DNA of 64,000 nucleotides from Terrimicrobium sacchariphilum (GCF_001613545.1 NZ_BDCO01000002.1:1116001-1180000), one strand, 5' to 3'. Counted from the stretch's first letter, positions 45,904-55,367 are shown. Made by a program: numbers and translations. The notes: a model not told the origin generated them from the sequence alone.

Positions 45904-46656
45904 TCAGCGATCGAAGTCGGGACTTCCTATCGGCGTCGTGTCGTCGGAAGAAACATAGCTGGGCGTGTCTCGCGTGACTTCCGATCGATAGAGCTCGCTT
46001 ACGAGTTTCAACCCGGCTCCTCCGCTCACGTACAATACGCAGACTTTCCGGGAGTGAGGCTTGGGCATCGCATTGCGGAGAGCCACGACTTTTGATCCCA
46101 GGACTGTAAGATCGATCCAGCGGTTGTCATTTGCGCTGGAGCACAGGTCCATCGCGTAGATTTGCCTGGATGGCTGAGATACCGTTGAGATCGGGCGCTC
46201 GGAGAGCAGGGAGTTAAAGCCATACTTCCAGTCCGGATCGGGGCACCCGATTTTTTCGTCGAGCTGGCTTGGTGTCATGTTCTCCGGCATCGAAAGATAT
46301 TTCGCCAGTATCCCGTGCGTATTCGTTGGATACTTGGAGTTGGGAAAGACCCCGTTGTTCTCCTGTACGTACAGCTGCATCGCGACTCCCCAGCTACGGA
46401 TCGAGCTTACGCATCTCGCAGCTTGCGCATGGGTCCTCATCGATTTGAAGGCAGGCAGCACGAGTGCCGCCAGGATCGCAATAATGGCGACAGAGACGAG
46501 GATCTCGACCAGAGTGAATCCCCGGCGGCAGGCGCGATGGCAGGGACTCGAGAGAGTCGGAAGACCGCTGCCTTCCGCGCGTTTCACGATCCTGAGACCC
46601 TGGGGGGTCGGCCGACGGGAGGAGCAAAGCCAGACTGGGGGAATCTCACGTTTCAT
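45904..46656 (-). CDS. Type II pseudopilin-like protein (prepilin N-terminal signal)
   Basis: Protein of 250 residues with an unusually long leader (about 43 residues, MKREIPPVWLCSSRRP...) ending RRGFTLVEILVSVAIIAILA, a prepilin methylation/cleavage signal with glutamate at mature position 5. The remainder (AARCVSSIRSWGVAMQLYVQENNG and PGxx-like ends) resembles the H-X9-DG type pseudopilin-like proteins that are abundant in Verrucomicrobia and Planctomycetes. Start ATG 46656 has AGGA at the expected distance. Its stand-alone location beside a sugar symporter and LacI gene is common in this phylum, but its role is not established. Confidence 0.8.
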   Translation of the reverse strand: MKREIPPVWLCSSRRPTPQGLRIVKRAEGSGLPTLSSPCHRACRRGFTLVEILVSVAIIAILAALVLPAFKSMRTHAQAARCVSSIRSWGVAMQLYVQENNGVFPNSKYPTNTHGILAKYLSMPENMTPSQLDEKIGCPDPDWKYGFNSLLSERPISTVSQPSRQIYAMDLCSSANDNRWIDLTVLGSKVVALRNAMPKPHSRKVCVLYVSGGAGLKLVSELYRSEVTRDTPSYVSSDDTTPIGSPDFDR

Positions 46657-46729
46657 TGATTTCCTTAGTGGGGAGGATTTTATGAAGTTTGCTATAGGTC
46701 TCCTATCGGCTTGATTCAAATCGCTTTTT

Positions 46730-46745
46730 GTTTAAATCATAAAAC
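46730..46745. promoter_or_regulatory. LacI-type operator candidate, copy 1
   Basis: GTTTAA-ATCA-TAAAAC, part of a 23-bp block nearly identical to the one at 55409-55431. It ends two bases before the start codon of the LacI gene, consistent with autorepression, and lies between that gene and the divergent pseudopilin gene. Confidence 0.55.
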
Positions 46746-46747
46746 AG

Positions 46748-47809
46748 ATGTCGGAGAGTCAGCCAGAGGTCCGGATGAAAGATATTGCCGTTGCCCTTGG
46801 CTGTTCCGTCGCCACGGTCTCCCTCGCGCTGCGCAACGATTTCCGGATTTCCGAGGCGATGCGCGCCCGGGTCACTCTCCAGGCCAGAAAAATGGGGTAC
46901 AAGCCCAACCCGCTCGTTTCATCCCTAATAGCTTATCGGAGAAAGCCGGGCCATTCGGAGGCAGGCACGCTTGCCGTGCTGACAAAGTTTGGTGTGTTGC
47001 AAAACCGCTGGAAGTTCGATGACTATTTTTATTTTTACTCCAGGCTATGGAATGGACTCGTTGAGCGCTCCGCCGAGTTGGGATTCCGCGTGGAGGAGGT
47101 GCCCCTTGCTGGCACTGAGAATGAAGGGAATAAACTGACCCGCATTTTCAGGACCCGGGGCATTAAGGGCATCATTTTGTTTCCGGGCGGTCCGTTGCAT
47201 CAGCCGTATCCCGCGATGGATTGGAGGCATTTCTCTGTTGTCGCGGCGGCTTTCCATTCGGAGGAGTTGCCCGTGCATCGCGTGGCCTCAGATCATGCCC
47301 AGGCCATGAAAACCGCCATTCAGCACGTGGTTGCCCTCGGCTACCGGCGGCCGGGGCTGGCTCTGACGCCATTCCTGGACCCCGGGATTCGCTTCGCCAT
47401 GTCCGGTCGCTTTCTGGCATGGCAGCAAGGCATCGCTCCCGACCTGCGGGTGCCTTTGATCGAAAGCAAGGCGCCGGAGCTGGATCGCAAGGCCTTTGAG
47501 CTTTGGGTAAGACGTCACCAGCCCGACGTGATCCTGTCGCTGACTGATGAGCATTACGGATGGCTTCGCGCCATGAAATCGCAAAAGGCGAGCCGGATCG
47601 ATTTTGTCCATCTGGCGAAGAAAGAGAACAGCCCTCTCGCCGGAGTGAATCTGCGAAGCCACGAGGTGGGTCGCTCGGTGATCAATACCCTGGCCAGGGA
47701 GCTTTACCTGAACCACTCCGATATTCCCAAGGTTCCAGAGTTGATCCTCGTCAGCGGCGAATGGCAGGACGGGCACTCCGTGCGCCGGAAAATCGCGACT
47801 GATAAATAA
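46748..47809 (+). CDS. LacI-family transcriptional regulator
   Basis: Regulator of 353 residues. The headpiece at about 9-58 (VRMKDIAVALGCSVATVSLALRN) carries the HTH recognition helix, then the KMGYKPNPLVSSLIAYRR hinge. The sensor domain (VASDHAQAMKTAIQHVVALGYRRPGLAL) is typical in length but divergent in the C-terminal lobe. Start ATG 46748, directly after the operator-like block, with no Shine-Dalgarno site. Matching elements at 46730 and 55414 suggest that it controls itself, the divergent pseudopilin/symporter genes and the operon 55367-47842. Confidence 0.85.
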   Translation: MSESQPEVRMKDIAVALGCSVATVSLALRNDFRISEAMRARVTLQARKMGYKPNPLVSSLIAYRRKPGHSEAGTLAVLTKFGVLQNRWKFDDYFYFYSRLWNGLVERSAELGFRVEEVPLAGTENEGNKLTRIFRTRGIKGIILFPGGPLHQPYPAMDWRHFSVVAAAFHSEELPVHRVASDHAQAMKTAIQHVVALGYRRPGLALTPFLDPGIRFAMSGRFLAWQQGIAPDLRVPLIESKAPELDRKAFELWVRRHQPDVILSLTDEHYGWLRAMKSQKASRIDFVHLAKKENSPLAGVNLRSHEVGRSVINTLARELYLNHSDIPKVPELILVSGEWQDGHSVRRKIATDK

Positions 47810-47841
47810 CCACCGGTTTACGGGTGAGCCGGGGGACGAGC

Positions 47842-49197
47842 TTATACAAGCAGGGATGACATGTCGGCCACGTAGACACGCCGGGTGTCGCCGTCCATGC
47901 CGTTGAAGACCACGAATCTCCAGGATCGGTCCCAGGCCGGGTGGGGGTCGCAGCGGAGCGCCTGGTGGATCTTCACCGCGGGATTGAGGGCATTGATGCG
48001 CGCCAGGCATTGCTCATTACCGGAGCGCAGGTCGATCCAGCGCAGCGGTACAGTGCCATCTCCGAACGCGGTCGGTTCGTTGACGTAGGTGTCTGTGAGC
48101 AAGTGGCAGCCATCCGGGTGCAGGGTGGGGTGACCAGAGCCGGCAAGATGTTCCGTGCCGGGAATGATGCGCAACCCGGAGCCGTCGGTATTGACTTCGA
48201 CGAAGCGGAGCCGGTCGTCGCGAGTGACGGCAGGGAGAGCGAGGTTTTGGGAAATGCGGCGGCCGTCGGGAAACCAGGTGGCGTGATGGCCGGGGTGTTG
48301 CCAGAGGTCGGGGCCGGTGGCGCAACGGAGCGTCCCGAGGTCGGGGACGGCGGTTTCCGGATCGATGCGGAGAGTGATCCATGCAAACCGCACCGCCTCA
48401 TAGTCGGTCTGAAACATGTCCCATCCGGCCCGTTCTCTGGCGCGAAACCAGCGGAGGCTAAGCATGAGGGCGTCGCCTTGAGGGTTGAACTTGCCATGGA
48501 ACCCCGTGATCTCGCAGCGCTCGGGCGTATCGGCTGGCGCGACGGTGTCGAAGCGCACGGGCGATGCATTGGCCGCGGCAGTGTCGAGTATCGCTTTTAT
48601 GGATAGGAGCAGGCGGCGCTCTCCCGAGCGAGTGTCGGTGATCCAGAACCCCTCGTCATCGACCGGCCCCACTCGCTGCGATGGCAGGGCGATGTCTGGA
48701 AGGACCACGCCGTAGCCCCGCTGGGTTTTGGCGGTAAGCGCGAGATTGGCGCTGATGAGCCACCGGCCATTGGGCGAGGCGTGATACACGGTGCCGCCAA
48801 GGCGCATGCGCCTCCCGGTGAGTGCGTCGACCTTCCACGCGAAGGGCGTCCACGTGGAGGGATCCACGTCGTTAAAAAACAGCTCGTGATCGGAATGGCC
48901 CCAGTTGAGGTTTGCTCCGAGTTGATGCTCCCAACCCCGGGTGGTGGCGAGGACGGTCTCGTCGCCGGTTTCCAGATCCACGCACGCCACGTCGGCCACG
49001 TCGCCCGGTGAGGGCAGCCGATCCTCGAAAGGCAGGCGCAGCACGCCCAGGTATCGCCCCGAAGGGCTGATCGGAGATGTGTCGAAGAACCGATGCGTGT
49101 ACCTCCCGGCCCGAGGCGTCACGCACCAGACCGGAACGAGCGGATCGTGGTGCCGAAAGCGAGGAAAATGGCGGTCGAGGGACGGGGTGATATCCAT
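47842..49197 (-). CDS. TolB-like propeller protein, oligogalacturonate lyase (PL22)-like
   Basis: Protein of 451 residues without a signal peptide. It begins with the family-like HRFFDTSPISPSGRYLGVLR segment; further blades are marked by HASPNGRWLISANLAL, GFHGKFNPQGDALMLSLR, GHHATWFPDGRRI and GHPTLHPDGCHLLTD. The histidines in these repeats could form the metal site of PL22 oligogalacturonate lyases, but I cannot verify that by eye, and TolB-type WD40 proteins look similar. It lies three bases after the 1128-residue secreted protein gene, so is translated from the same message. Its 3' end converges with the LacI gene. Confidence 0.6.
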   Translation of the reverse strand: MDITPSLDRHFPRFRHHDPLVPVWCVTPRAGRYTHRFFDTSPISPSGRYLGVLRLPFEDRLPSPGDVADVACVDLETGDETVLATTRGWEHQLGANLNWGHSDHELFFNDVDPSTWTPFAWKVDALTGRRMRLGGTVYHASPNGRWLISANLALTAKTQRGYGVVLPDIALPSQRVGPVDDEGFWITDTRSGERRLLLSIKAILDTAAANASPVRFDTVAPADTPERCEITGFHGKFNPQGDALMLSLRWFRARERAGWDMFQTDYEAVRFAWITLRIDPETAVPDLGTLRCATGPDLWQHPGHHATWFPDGRRISQNLALPAVTRDDRLRFVEVNTDGSGLRIIPGTEHLAGSGHPTLHPDGCHLLTDTYVNEPTAFGDGTVPLRWIDLRSGNEQCLARINALNPAVKIHQALRCDPHPAWDRSWRFVVFNGMDGDTRRVYVADMSSLLV

Positions 49198-49200
49198 CCG

Positions 49201-52200
49201 TCACGGATTACCCGGCGGGTTCTCGGCGCGCATTTGGATTTCGATACGCCCGCCATGCGGCAGCCGGACCTGATGATGAAGGGCTGAAGGGTTGGCGGCG
49301 TTGATGGGCGGCAGGGTGGTAATGTCTGCCATCGGCAACGGCTCTCCGCCATCGATGCGCACGGTCTCGATCCGTCCGGGCGCGGAAAAATCCAGCGTGA
49401 ATGGGCGCTCGGCTACCAACTCCACCTGGAGCCGACCGAGCTCTTTTTCATAGGCACTGGAAACGAAGCGCGCGGGCTCCCAGTTAATCAGCCAGATGCC
49501 GGTTTCGTGGCCGCTCCATGCCCCGACCATCCCGGCGGTGCCATAGGGTGGCGTCTTCTGCTTGATGTACTTGAGCCAGATGTCGATATCGTTCTGGATC
49601 TTGTCGGCCGGCCACTCGGGCAGGAAGGCACGGATGGCGATGTGGGTGGCGGAGCGAGTATTATTGATGGGCATGGTGCGCCAGCCGGAGAACTGGTTGT
49701 CCATGAAGTCCGCCTGGAATTTCCGCATGAAATCCGCTCCGAGGATATTGAAGTAGAAGCCGGAGAGTTCGGGCATTTCGCCGGTCCAGGAGAAGATCAT
49801 CGCCACATGATCGAGACCGCTGCCGGAATCTTTCGAGGCCATTTCCAGAGCTGGACCGTCCTCGGCGAATCCGACTCCGAAGAGCGCGGGGAATTCGCCT
49901 TTGGGATCCAGGTAGTGGACGAAGTTGAGGCGCAGCGCGGTGGCTGCGGCGATCTTGGTTCGCAGGTAGGCGATGCGCTCGAGGTCTTCGGTTTTCCCGA
50001 GGACTTCCGCCATGCGCTCCATCGCGGCCAGACCGGCGTAGGCGATGGTGTCCATATCGATGGAGCTGAACTTGACGGCTTCGCGCGAGGTGGTTTGTGG
50101 GACCGCCCAGTCGTTGAGGACTTCAAAGATACGCAGCGTATCCATGATGCGCGGCCAGAGTTCCTCGACGAGCGCCCAGTCTCCGCTGTACTTGGCGTAG
50201 AGATAGGTCGAGTACGCCGCCTGGCCGACATTGGAGTTGGGATCGCCAAACATCGCAGGCAGCATATGGCGGTCGCGCCAGCCACGGATGTAATAGGGCT
50301 CTCCGGTGAAGCGCTCCTTGCGCGGGATCCAGGACGATGGCTCATACATGCGGCGAACCAGGGGACGGGCAACGTCGAGAAGCTCGCTCCGAGACTCATT
50401 CGCAAGGAAACCTCCTCCTATGAGGGCATGCGTCCAGCGTTTGTAGTAGGCCATGATCCAGGGATGGTTGGATTCCACGGAGAGGGGCGGCTTTTTGACC
50501 GCTTCGTGAATCTCCGCTTCGATGCTTTTGATGGTGGATTCGAATTCAGAACGCCGGGGGAAGGCCGCGTGAGGCGCGGCGACACGGGGCAGTTCGTAAG
50601 CCAGGGTATTGCCTTCCTCCCAGCGCCAGGGACCGATCGGGGTGGCCACGCCCTTTCCGGTGCCTTTCGGGGAGACTCCGACGGGAATGCCCGTCCAGCC
50701 GAGAGAGTCTCGTGCCCAGCTGTAGATCGGTGGGATCGGCGCGTAATCAGCCGCCTGCCAGCCGGGCTGGCCCCAGCGGTCGTATGAAAACTCGTTGAGA
50801 ATCCGCACGGTGTTGGCCTCGACCTTATAATACTCCCGGCAATCGACGGGATAGGTGCGGAGGAAACGCGTGAGGAGACGGGCGCGGTCGGCGAGCAGTC
50901 CCTCGTCCCAATGATCGTTGAGCAATCCGTAAAAAGCGGTGCTCACCCCCCACTTGCCAGGTGGCAGGCGGAGGCCTGCTGGCGTCCACTCCACAGGCTC
51001 TTTGGCATCGGAGGTGAAGAGCACGGCCACAGCCTTGTCTCCCCAGAAGGTAGGGCGTCCGTCGAGGCCCCAGATTCCGACAAACCACGGTTCGCGCAGG
51101 TCGCGCAGGGTTTGCGGCTTGGTGATCAACCCCTGGCTGGTGAGGATCGCGGCGGGGCCGATTCGGGCCGATCCACCGGAGCTGGCGGCCAGGCGCTGGA
51201 AGCGGACCTCATCCTCGTCCGGGGCGCCGCTGCGGAAAGGGAGTTGCCCACCTCCTCGGGAGCTGAAGTTCAGAGGCCGGGGCGAATCAACCAGGAAGCC
51301 AGGGACGAGGATTCCATAGGTATAGCGGATGGTGTCATTTTCGACCTTCAGATCCACGCGCATGGTTGTCCAGTTGACGGCGATCTTTTCGGAATCGTTA
51401 TAAGATTGGCGGAGTCGGACTTTCCAAAGCTCCTCGTCGCGGCCGGTGTCGTCGGTTTGCTGGCCATCGACATAGAAGTCAAAATCCTGGCGGCGGCGAA
51501 GCTGCTCGCCGTTTGCAGCATAGGCGCGGAACCAGGAGGCTCCCACGATCTCGGTGAGCAAACCGTTGTATGCCGTGTTGCTGAAGCGGCCCGAGGTATG
51601 GTGGCTCAGTCCTTCTCGCCAGCTCTCTCCCTTGATCTCGCGGGTGGGGAAGTTGATGGCCGGGAGCGGGGACCATATGGCCTCCTTGTGCGGCGGCTGG
51701 ATCGGCGTGAGGGCTTCGAGTTTGAGGCCGACCTCGGGATCAGTGCTCGCGATGAGGAGACGATCGAGGTTCTGCGGGAGCGGCAGGATGTCGTAAGGCT
51801 GGGCCTCGGTGAGCGACGAGAGCTCCACGGTATAGTCGTGGGTGCCGGCCTGGACGGCGATCTCGGGATGGCGATAGGTCACGTCGTCGGCGATGTCGCT
51901 CGACGCGCCGCGGGCGCCTCGATTGATCAGGGCGGTCACGTTGGCTGTGGTGTCTCGCGGAGAGGTGAGAGTGAGGCGCAAGCTCGTCTGGTGGGCTTGC
52001 AGCGGAGCTTGGACAAATGACCATTCGGCCGGTGCGATCTCGACCGCGCCTATGTCGGCAAATCCGCCCTCGGGCCTGGTCTTGCCAGGTTCCTTCCAGA
52101 CGGATTCCACGCGGATGTGAATCTGGCGCACGGTGCGATCGATCGGTGCTGTCTGGATCTTTCCAGGAGCCTTCAGGAGCTCGACATGGATGGGAGCAGC

Positions 52201-52587
52201 CCCATCGCCATCCAGGATGATGGAGAGTTCGCGCGGGAGCGCGGAGTTTCCGGGACCGCCTTGGACGAAAGCCATGCGCCCGATCTTCTGGGGCTGCTTA
52301 AAGCGGATGGTGATGACGCTGCCCTCGAGTTTTTTGAACTGACTGACGGTATTCGCCTTTCCGTCCAGGAGACCTCGGGTGGACCGCTTCTGGTCTTCGT
52401 CACTGGTGGAGAGAGTTTCGATCTCATTTTCGCCCCATGCGATCCAGCGCAGGGGCGGCTCGTGTTCTGCCTGGGACTCGGTAGGGGCTGCCGCTGCCTG
52501 GCGAAGCACGGGACTGCCGAGAATCCCGCAGAAGGCGAGGGCGAGCATAAGGAGACGGGAGGGATGGGCGGAACGCAGAGGAAGCAT
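49201..52587 (-). CDS. Large secreted protein with discoidin-like N-domain, probable (alpha/alpha)6 glycosidase
   Basis: Exported protein of 1128 residues; signal peptide LLMLALAFCGILGSPVLRQAAA. Start ATG 52587 is chosen because the longer frame adds a proline/arginine-rich segment ahead of the signal. Residues about 50-180 look like an F5/8-type discoidin fold (RGLLDGKANTVSQFKKLEGS, VITIRFKQPQKIGRMAFVQGG). The C-terminal half has aromatic helices typical of six-hairpin glycosidases (WPRIMDTLRIFEVLNDWAVP, DMDTIAYAGLAAMERMAEVL, AWSGHETGIWLINWEPARF). I cannot name a GH or PL family. Cotranscription with a PL22-like gene suggests pectin-type or other uronate-containing glycans. Confidence 0.6.
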   Translation of the reverse strand: MLPLRSAHPSRLLMLALAFCGILGSPVLRQAAAAPTESQAEHEPPLRWIAWGENEIETLSTSDEDQKRSTRGLLDGKANTVSQFKKLEGSVITIRFKQPQKIGRMAFVQGGPGNSALPRELSIILDGDGAAPIHVELLKAPGKIQTAPIDRTVRQIHIRVESVWKEPGKTRPEGGFADIGAVEIAPAEWSFVQAPLQAHQTSLRLTLTSPRDTTANVTALINRGARGASSDIADDVTYRHPEIAVQAGTHDYTVELSSLTEAQPYDILPLPQNLDRLLIASTDPEVGLKLEALTPIQPPHKEAIWSPLPAINFPTREIKGESWREGLSHHTSGRFSNTAYNGLLTEIVGASWFRAYAANGEQLRRRQDFDFYVDGQQTDDTGRDEELWKVRLRQSYNDSEKIAVNWTTMRVDLKVENDTIRYTYGILVPGFLVDSPRPLNFSSRGGGQLPFRSGAPDEDEVRFQRLAASSGGSARIGPAAILTSQGLITKPQTLRDLREPWFVGIWGLDGRPTFWGDKAVAVLFTSDAKEPVEWTPAGLRLPPGKWGVSTAFYGLLNDHWDEGLLADRARLLTRFLRTYPVDCREYYKVEANTVRILNEFSYDRWGQPGWQAADYAPIPPIYSWARDSLGWTGIPVGVSPKGTGKGVATPIGPWRWEEGNTLAYELPRVAAPHAAFPRRSEFESTIKSIEAEIHEAVKKPPLSVESNHPWIMAYYKRWTHALIGGGFLANESRSELLDVARPLVRRMYEPSSWIPRKERFTGEPYYIRGWRDRHMLPAMFGDPNSNVGQAAYSTYLYAKYSGDWALVEELWPRIMDTLRIFEVLNDWAVPQTTSREAVKFSSIDMDTIAYAGLAAMERMAEVLGKTEDLERIAYLRTKIAAATALRLNFVHYLDPKGEFPALFGVGFAEDGPALEMASKDSGSGLDHVAMIFSWTGEMPELSGFYFNILGADFMRKFQADFMDNQFSGWRTMPINNTRSATHIAIRAFLPEWPADKIQNDIDIWLKYIKQKTPPYGTAGMVGAWSGHETGIWLINWEPARFVSSAYEKELGRLQVELVAERPFTLDFSAPGRIETVRIDGGEPLPMADITTLPPINAANPSALHHQVRLPHGGRIEIQMRAENPPGNP

Positions 52588-52621
52588 GGAAGCGTGGTCG
52601 GGGTTGTTGCTGGAGATTTCG

Positions 52622-53227
52622 CTAAGGGGTGCTGGTCGGTTTGGGGGCTGACGTAAAGGCGGCCCGGAAATTGGGCGCTCCGGGCGAGGTGGACGAACTC
52701 CACGCCGTCTCGGTGCCGGTCCAGCGTTCAATGCCATTGCTCGTGATCGACGGGGTGAACCCGTATTGGGAGGGAGCCTTGGGCACGCGATCCGTGGTGA
52801 TCGGCACGCTATTAAGGATGTAATAGGACTTTCCCTTTTCCAAAATGACGTTGTCGGGGAAGGCGTACTGCCCGTCGAGATAGGTGGAACTGACGGCGAT
52901 CAAACCGTTGGTCTCATTGTTTACCTGCGGGTAGGTTTTTTCCGCAGGATCAAACTTGGAGGCATCAAAGATCAGCAGGTATCCCCGGCCTGTAGGCTCT
53001 CCTCCGGAGCGTCGCGGGGACAGCCAGGTGAAGGTGGTTAGTTTCCAGGCTGGCGAGGCGCTGAGCTCCGGGATGTCTGAGGGCGTGATCCGGATGCCCG
53101 GCGCCGTGACCGTGGAGCTATTGCCGTTAGCAAATTCCAGACTGACCGATCCGGCCCTAAGCTGTGCGCACGACAGGCACGCCAACAAGCCGATCAACAA
53201 GTATCCTCGAGGGGAAGAAGCATTCAT
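52622..53227 (-). CDS. Small secreted protein of unknown function
   Basis: No recognised family; 201 residues. The signal peptide is MNASSPRGYLLIGLLACLSC ending near QLRAGSV, which could also be read as a lipobox-like LSC, so a lipoprotein is possible. The mature part is beta-rich (SVSLEFANGNSSTVTAPG, YLLIFDASKFDPAEKTY, SYYILNSVPITTDRVP, GIERWTGTETAW). No PEP-CTERM tail. It lies 87 bp downstream of the pyruvyl transferase gene and 34 bp upstream of the large secreted protein gene, in the same leftward operon. Confidence 0.6.
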   Translation of the reverse strand: MNASSPRGYLLIGLLACLSCAQLRAGSVSLEFANGNSSTVTAPGIRITPSDIPELSASPAWKLTTFTWLSPRRSGGEPTGRGYLLIFDASKFDPAEKTYPQVNNETNGLIAVSSTYLDGQYAFPDNVILEKGKSYYILNSVPITTDRVPKAPSQYGFTPSITSNGIERWTGTETAWSSSTSPGAPNFRAAFTSAPKPTSTP

Positions 53228-53314
53228 GGTTGTACAGATTATAAAAATGGTCCGACGAAATACGAGGCGGGCATCCGTTTGTGTATTCGGTTTATTCGCG
53301 GCTGATTGTGGCAA

Positions 53315-54547
53315 TCAGACGGCGGAAAGTCTGCGGCTCTCTGGGAGCGAGGGGGACTCCAGGTCCAGGACAGCACGAATCGTGCGCCCCATTTTCGCCG
53401 CGCCTGCGTGGACCACATTCATCGCCGCCGTCACCCGCCCGGACGCCCTGGCACGATCCGATGCGATTTCCTTCAGGATCTTCACGATAGCTTGCGGAGG
53501 GACCTCATGGATATTGTGCAACCAGTCCGCGAGTCCGATGTCGGCAAACATATGGGCTTTCCGGCCGTGATTGGGGCTGAAGTAGTGGATTGCCGGGGTG
53601 CCATTCGCCAGAGCCACGATGCATGAGTGCGGCTCCATGGAGACGACGACGGCAGCCCGGGCGTACACGGATGCGGCTTCATCGACATTCCAGAAGTGAT
53701 CCCGCAACACCACATGGCTTTGCACCTCGGCAGGGAGCTGTTCCAGCAGCAGCCGGCGGGCCATGGCTATTTCCTTGTCCACCTCGGGAGATAACAGGAC
53801 TTTTTTTCCAGTGGCCGCGACCCATCCGCAAATGACCTGCCGCAGGCTGTCGGCCCATCGCTCATTCTCAGCTATCTGCCCCGGCGTCGGCACCCGGGGG
53901 TTCAGGACGTTTCCGGCTCCACCTTCCAGGCTGGGCGTGTTGGTTCGCATGGTGACCGAAAGAAACTCGCCTTCCTCCAATCCCGCCTCGGCAAGAAAAG
54001 CGATTGCTTTCGCGTCGTCGATCACGTCGATCCCGAAGCATCCATCCGGACCCCAGTCCAGGATCTTTGGATTGAGTCCGTAATCGCGCAAATACGCGAG
54101 GGACAGGCTGTCCCGGCAATAGATAAACTCGGCCTGGCTCAGCAGGTCGGGCATTTCTTCGCCTCGGTCGGCACGGAATCCGTCAAACGAGTGCCCGTAA
54201 AGGCCAAACGGCTTTTGCGCGGCCACACACCGGCGAAGCACCGTCGGATCATATCCATATCCGTAAACATGGTTGTAGTGCATGCCGGAGTTTTGGATCA
54301 CGAGATCGCACGTCTCGAAAACCTCCGCCCAGTCATCGTGTTCCTCTCCGACCGAGCTTGGCAGGAAGGTGACTCTCGGGAACCTCCGGCGCAGCATCTG
54401 CAGCACATCGGCGTTCCATCGGTGTAGCAGGACGGTTATCGCCGCCTCGGGAAGTTCCTCCTCGAGGCGACGCAGCGTTCCCGGGGTATGACCGATGTCT
54501 CCGATATTGCAGGTCTGCCATCCGGAGTGCAGCACGATGTGTTTCAT
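53315..54547 (-). CDS. Polysaccharide pyruvyl transferase family protein
   Basis: Cytoplasmic enzyme of 410 residues in the family that transfers a pyruvate ketal from phosphoenolpyruvate onto exopolysaccharide sugars (CsaB/WcaK-like). The start HIVLHSGWQTCNIGDIGH fits the family's GxxNxGD motif; later blocks are FIYCRDSLSLAYLRDYGLNP, ILDWGPDGCFG, and SMEPHSCIVALANGTPAIHY, with the basic/polar donor-binding region typical of the C-terminal domain. Expected role is decorating a surface glycan; the neighbouring PEP-CTERM gene, 22 bp upstream, fits the known link between PEP-CTERM proteins and exopolysaccharide genes. Confidence 0.8.
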   Translation of the reverse strand: MKHIVLHSGWQTCNIGDIGHTPGTLRRLEEELPEAAITVLLHRWNADVLQMLRRRFPRVTFLPSSVGEEHDDWAEVFETCDLVIQNSGMHYNHVYGYGYDPTVLRRCVAAQKPFGLYGHSFDGFRADRGEEMPDLLSQAEFIYCRDSLSLAYLRDYGLNPKILDWGPDGCFGIDVIDDAKAIAFLAEAGLEEGEFLSVTMRTNTPSLEGGAGNVLNPRVPTPGQIAENERWADSLRQVICGWVAATGKKVLLSPEVDKEIAMARRLLLEQLPAEVQSHVVLRDHFWNVDEAASVYARAAVVVSMEPHSCIVALANGTPAIHYFSPNHGRKAHMFADIGLADWLHNIHEVPPQAIVKILKEIASDRARASGRVTAAMNVVHAGAAKMGRTIRAVLDLESPSLPESRRLSAV

Positions 54548-54569
54548 GGCGGACAGAAAAATGGCAGGG

Positions 54570-55367
54570 TCAGCGGCGGCTGCGGCGGAGGCGCATGAGG
54601 AGGAATCCCGCGCCCAGGATACCGAGTATCGCGGCTGATGGTTCGGGGACGGTGACGCTGTTGAATGTCACCGCGCCGGTCACATTGGCGCTGAACTGGA
54701 CCGCGACGGTATCGAAGGTGAAATACGGGCTGATATTATCGACACGAGACAGTTCGATCCCGTTAACGGTCGATAGCAAACTCAGCCCCGCCTCTGTCCG
54801 GGTGAGAGACAATGCCCATGTGGAGGGAATGTTTGCACCGAGTCCTATTGTGGCATTGCTTACTGTTCCCAGGGAGGGATTGTTTGAGGAGCCGCCAGCA
54901 AAGATTGCATTGTTGTTTGTCGCGATGCGTTCACGGATGCTGTACGCGCTGGACGTGGCGGCCGGGTTGAACCAGGTCGAGTATCCCTGGTAGGCGGCAA
55001 AAGCAGCGTTGTCGAAGCTGTTGCTGTTCGCGGTCACCTGGCTTCCTCCCGAGTTGAAGAGGCCGAACCGGACGGCCTCCATCGCATTCGGTATCTGGCT
55101 CATCGTGATGTTGAGGCTCAGGGTGATCGTCTGTCCCAGAGCGATCGTCTGGGGATTGAAGTATCCGACGATATTGACTGTCGCCGCAGTGGACGCGGGC
55201 GTGTAAACCAAGGAGCCGGAACTCACATTGAGCGAGGACCCGGTGCCTCCGCCGACGCGATACCAGCTAATACCATCGAGTACGGTCTGCGAATAAGCCG
55301 ACTTTAGCGTCGGCATCAGGAGGGCTATGGCAGTCAGAGCAATTGTGGGGAAGGAGGGTGACTTCAT
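54570..55367 (-). CDS. PEP-CTERM surface protein
   Basis: Exported protein of 265 residues: signal peptide IALTAIALLMPTLKSAYSQ, then a jelly-roll-like body (GGGTGSSLNVSSGSLVY, VGYFNPQTIALGQTITLSL, EAVRFGLFNSGGSQV) with sugar-binding character, and a C-terminal VPEPSAAILGILGAGFLLM followed by RLRRSRR. The start at 55367 is chosen for a compact signal; ATG 55379 is possible. First gene of the leftward operon to 47842; the operator-like repeat 55414-55429 lies 46 bp upstream. Confidence 0.8.
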   Translation of the reverse strand: MKSPSFPTIALTAIALLMPTLKSAYSQTVLDGISWYRVGGGTGSSLNVSSGSLVYTPASTAATVNIVGYFNPQTIALGQTITLSLNITMSQIPNAMEAVRFGLFNSGGSQVTANSNSFDNAAFAAYQGYSTWFNPAATSSAYSIRERIATNNNAIFAGGSSNNPSLGTVSNATIGLGANIPSTWALSLTRTEAGLSLLSTVNGIELSRVDNISPYFTFDTVAVQFSANVTGAVTFNSVTVPEPSAAILGILGAGFLLMRLRRSRR

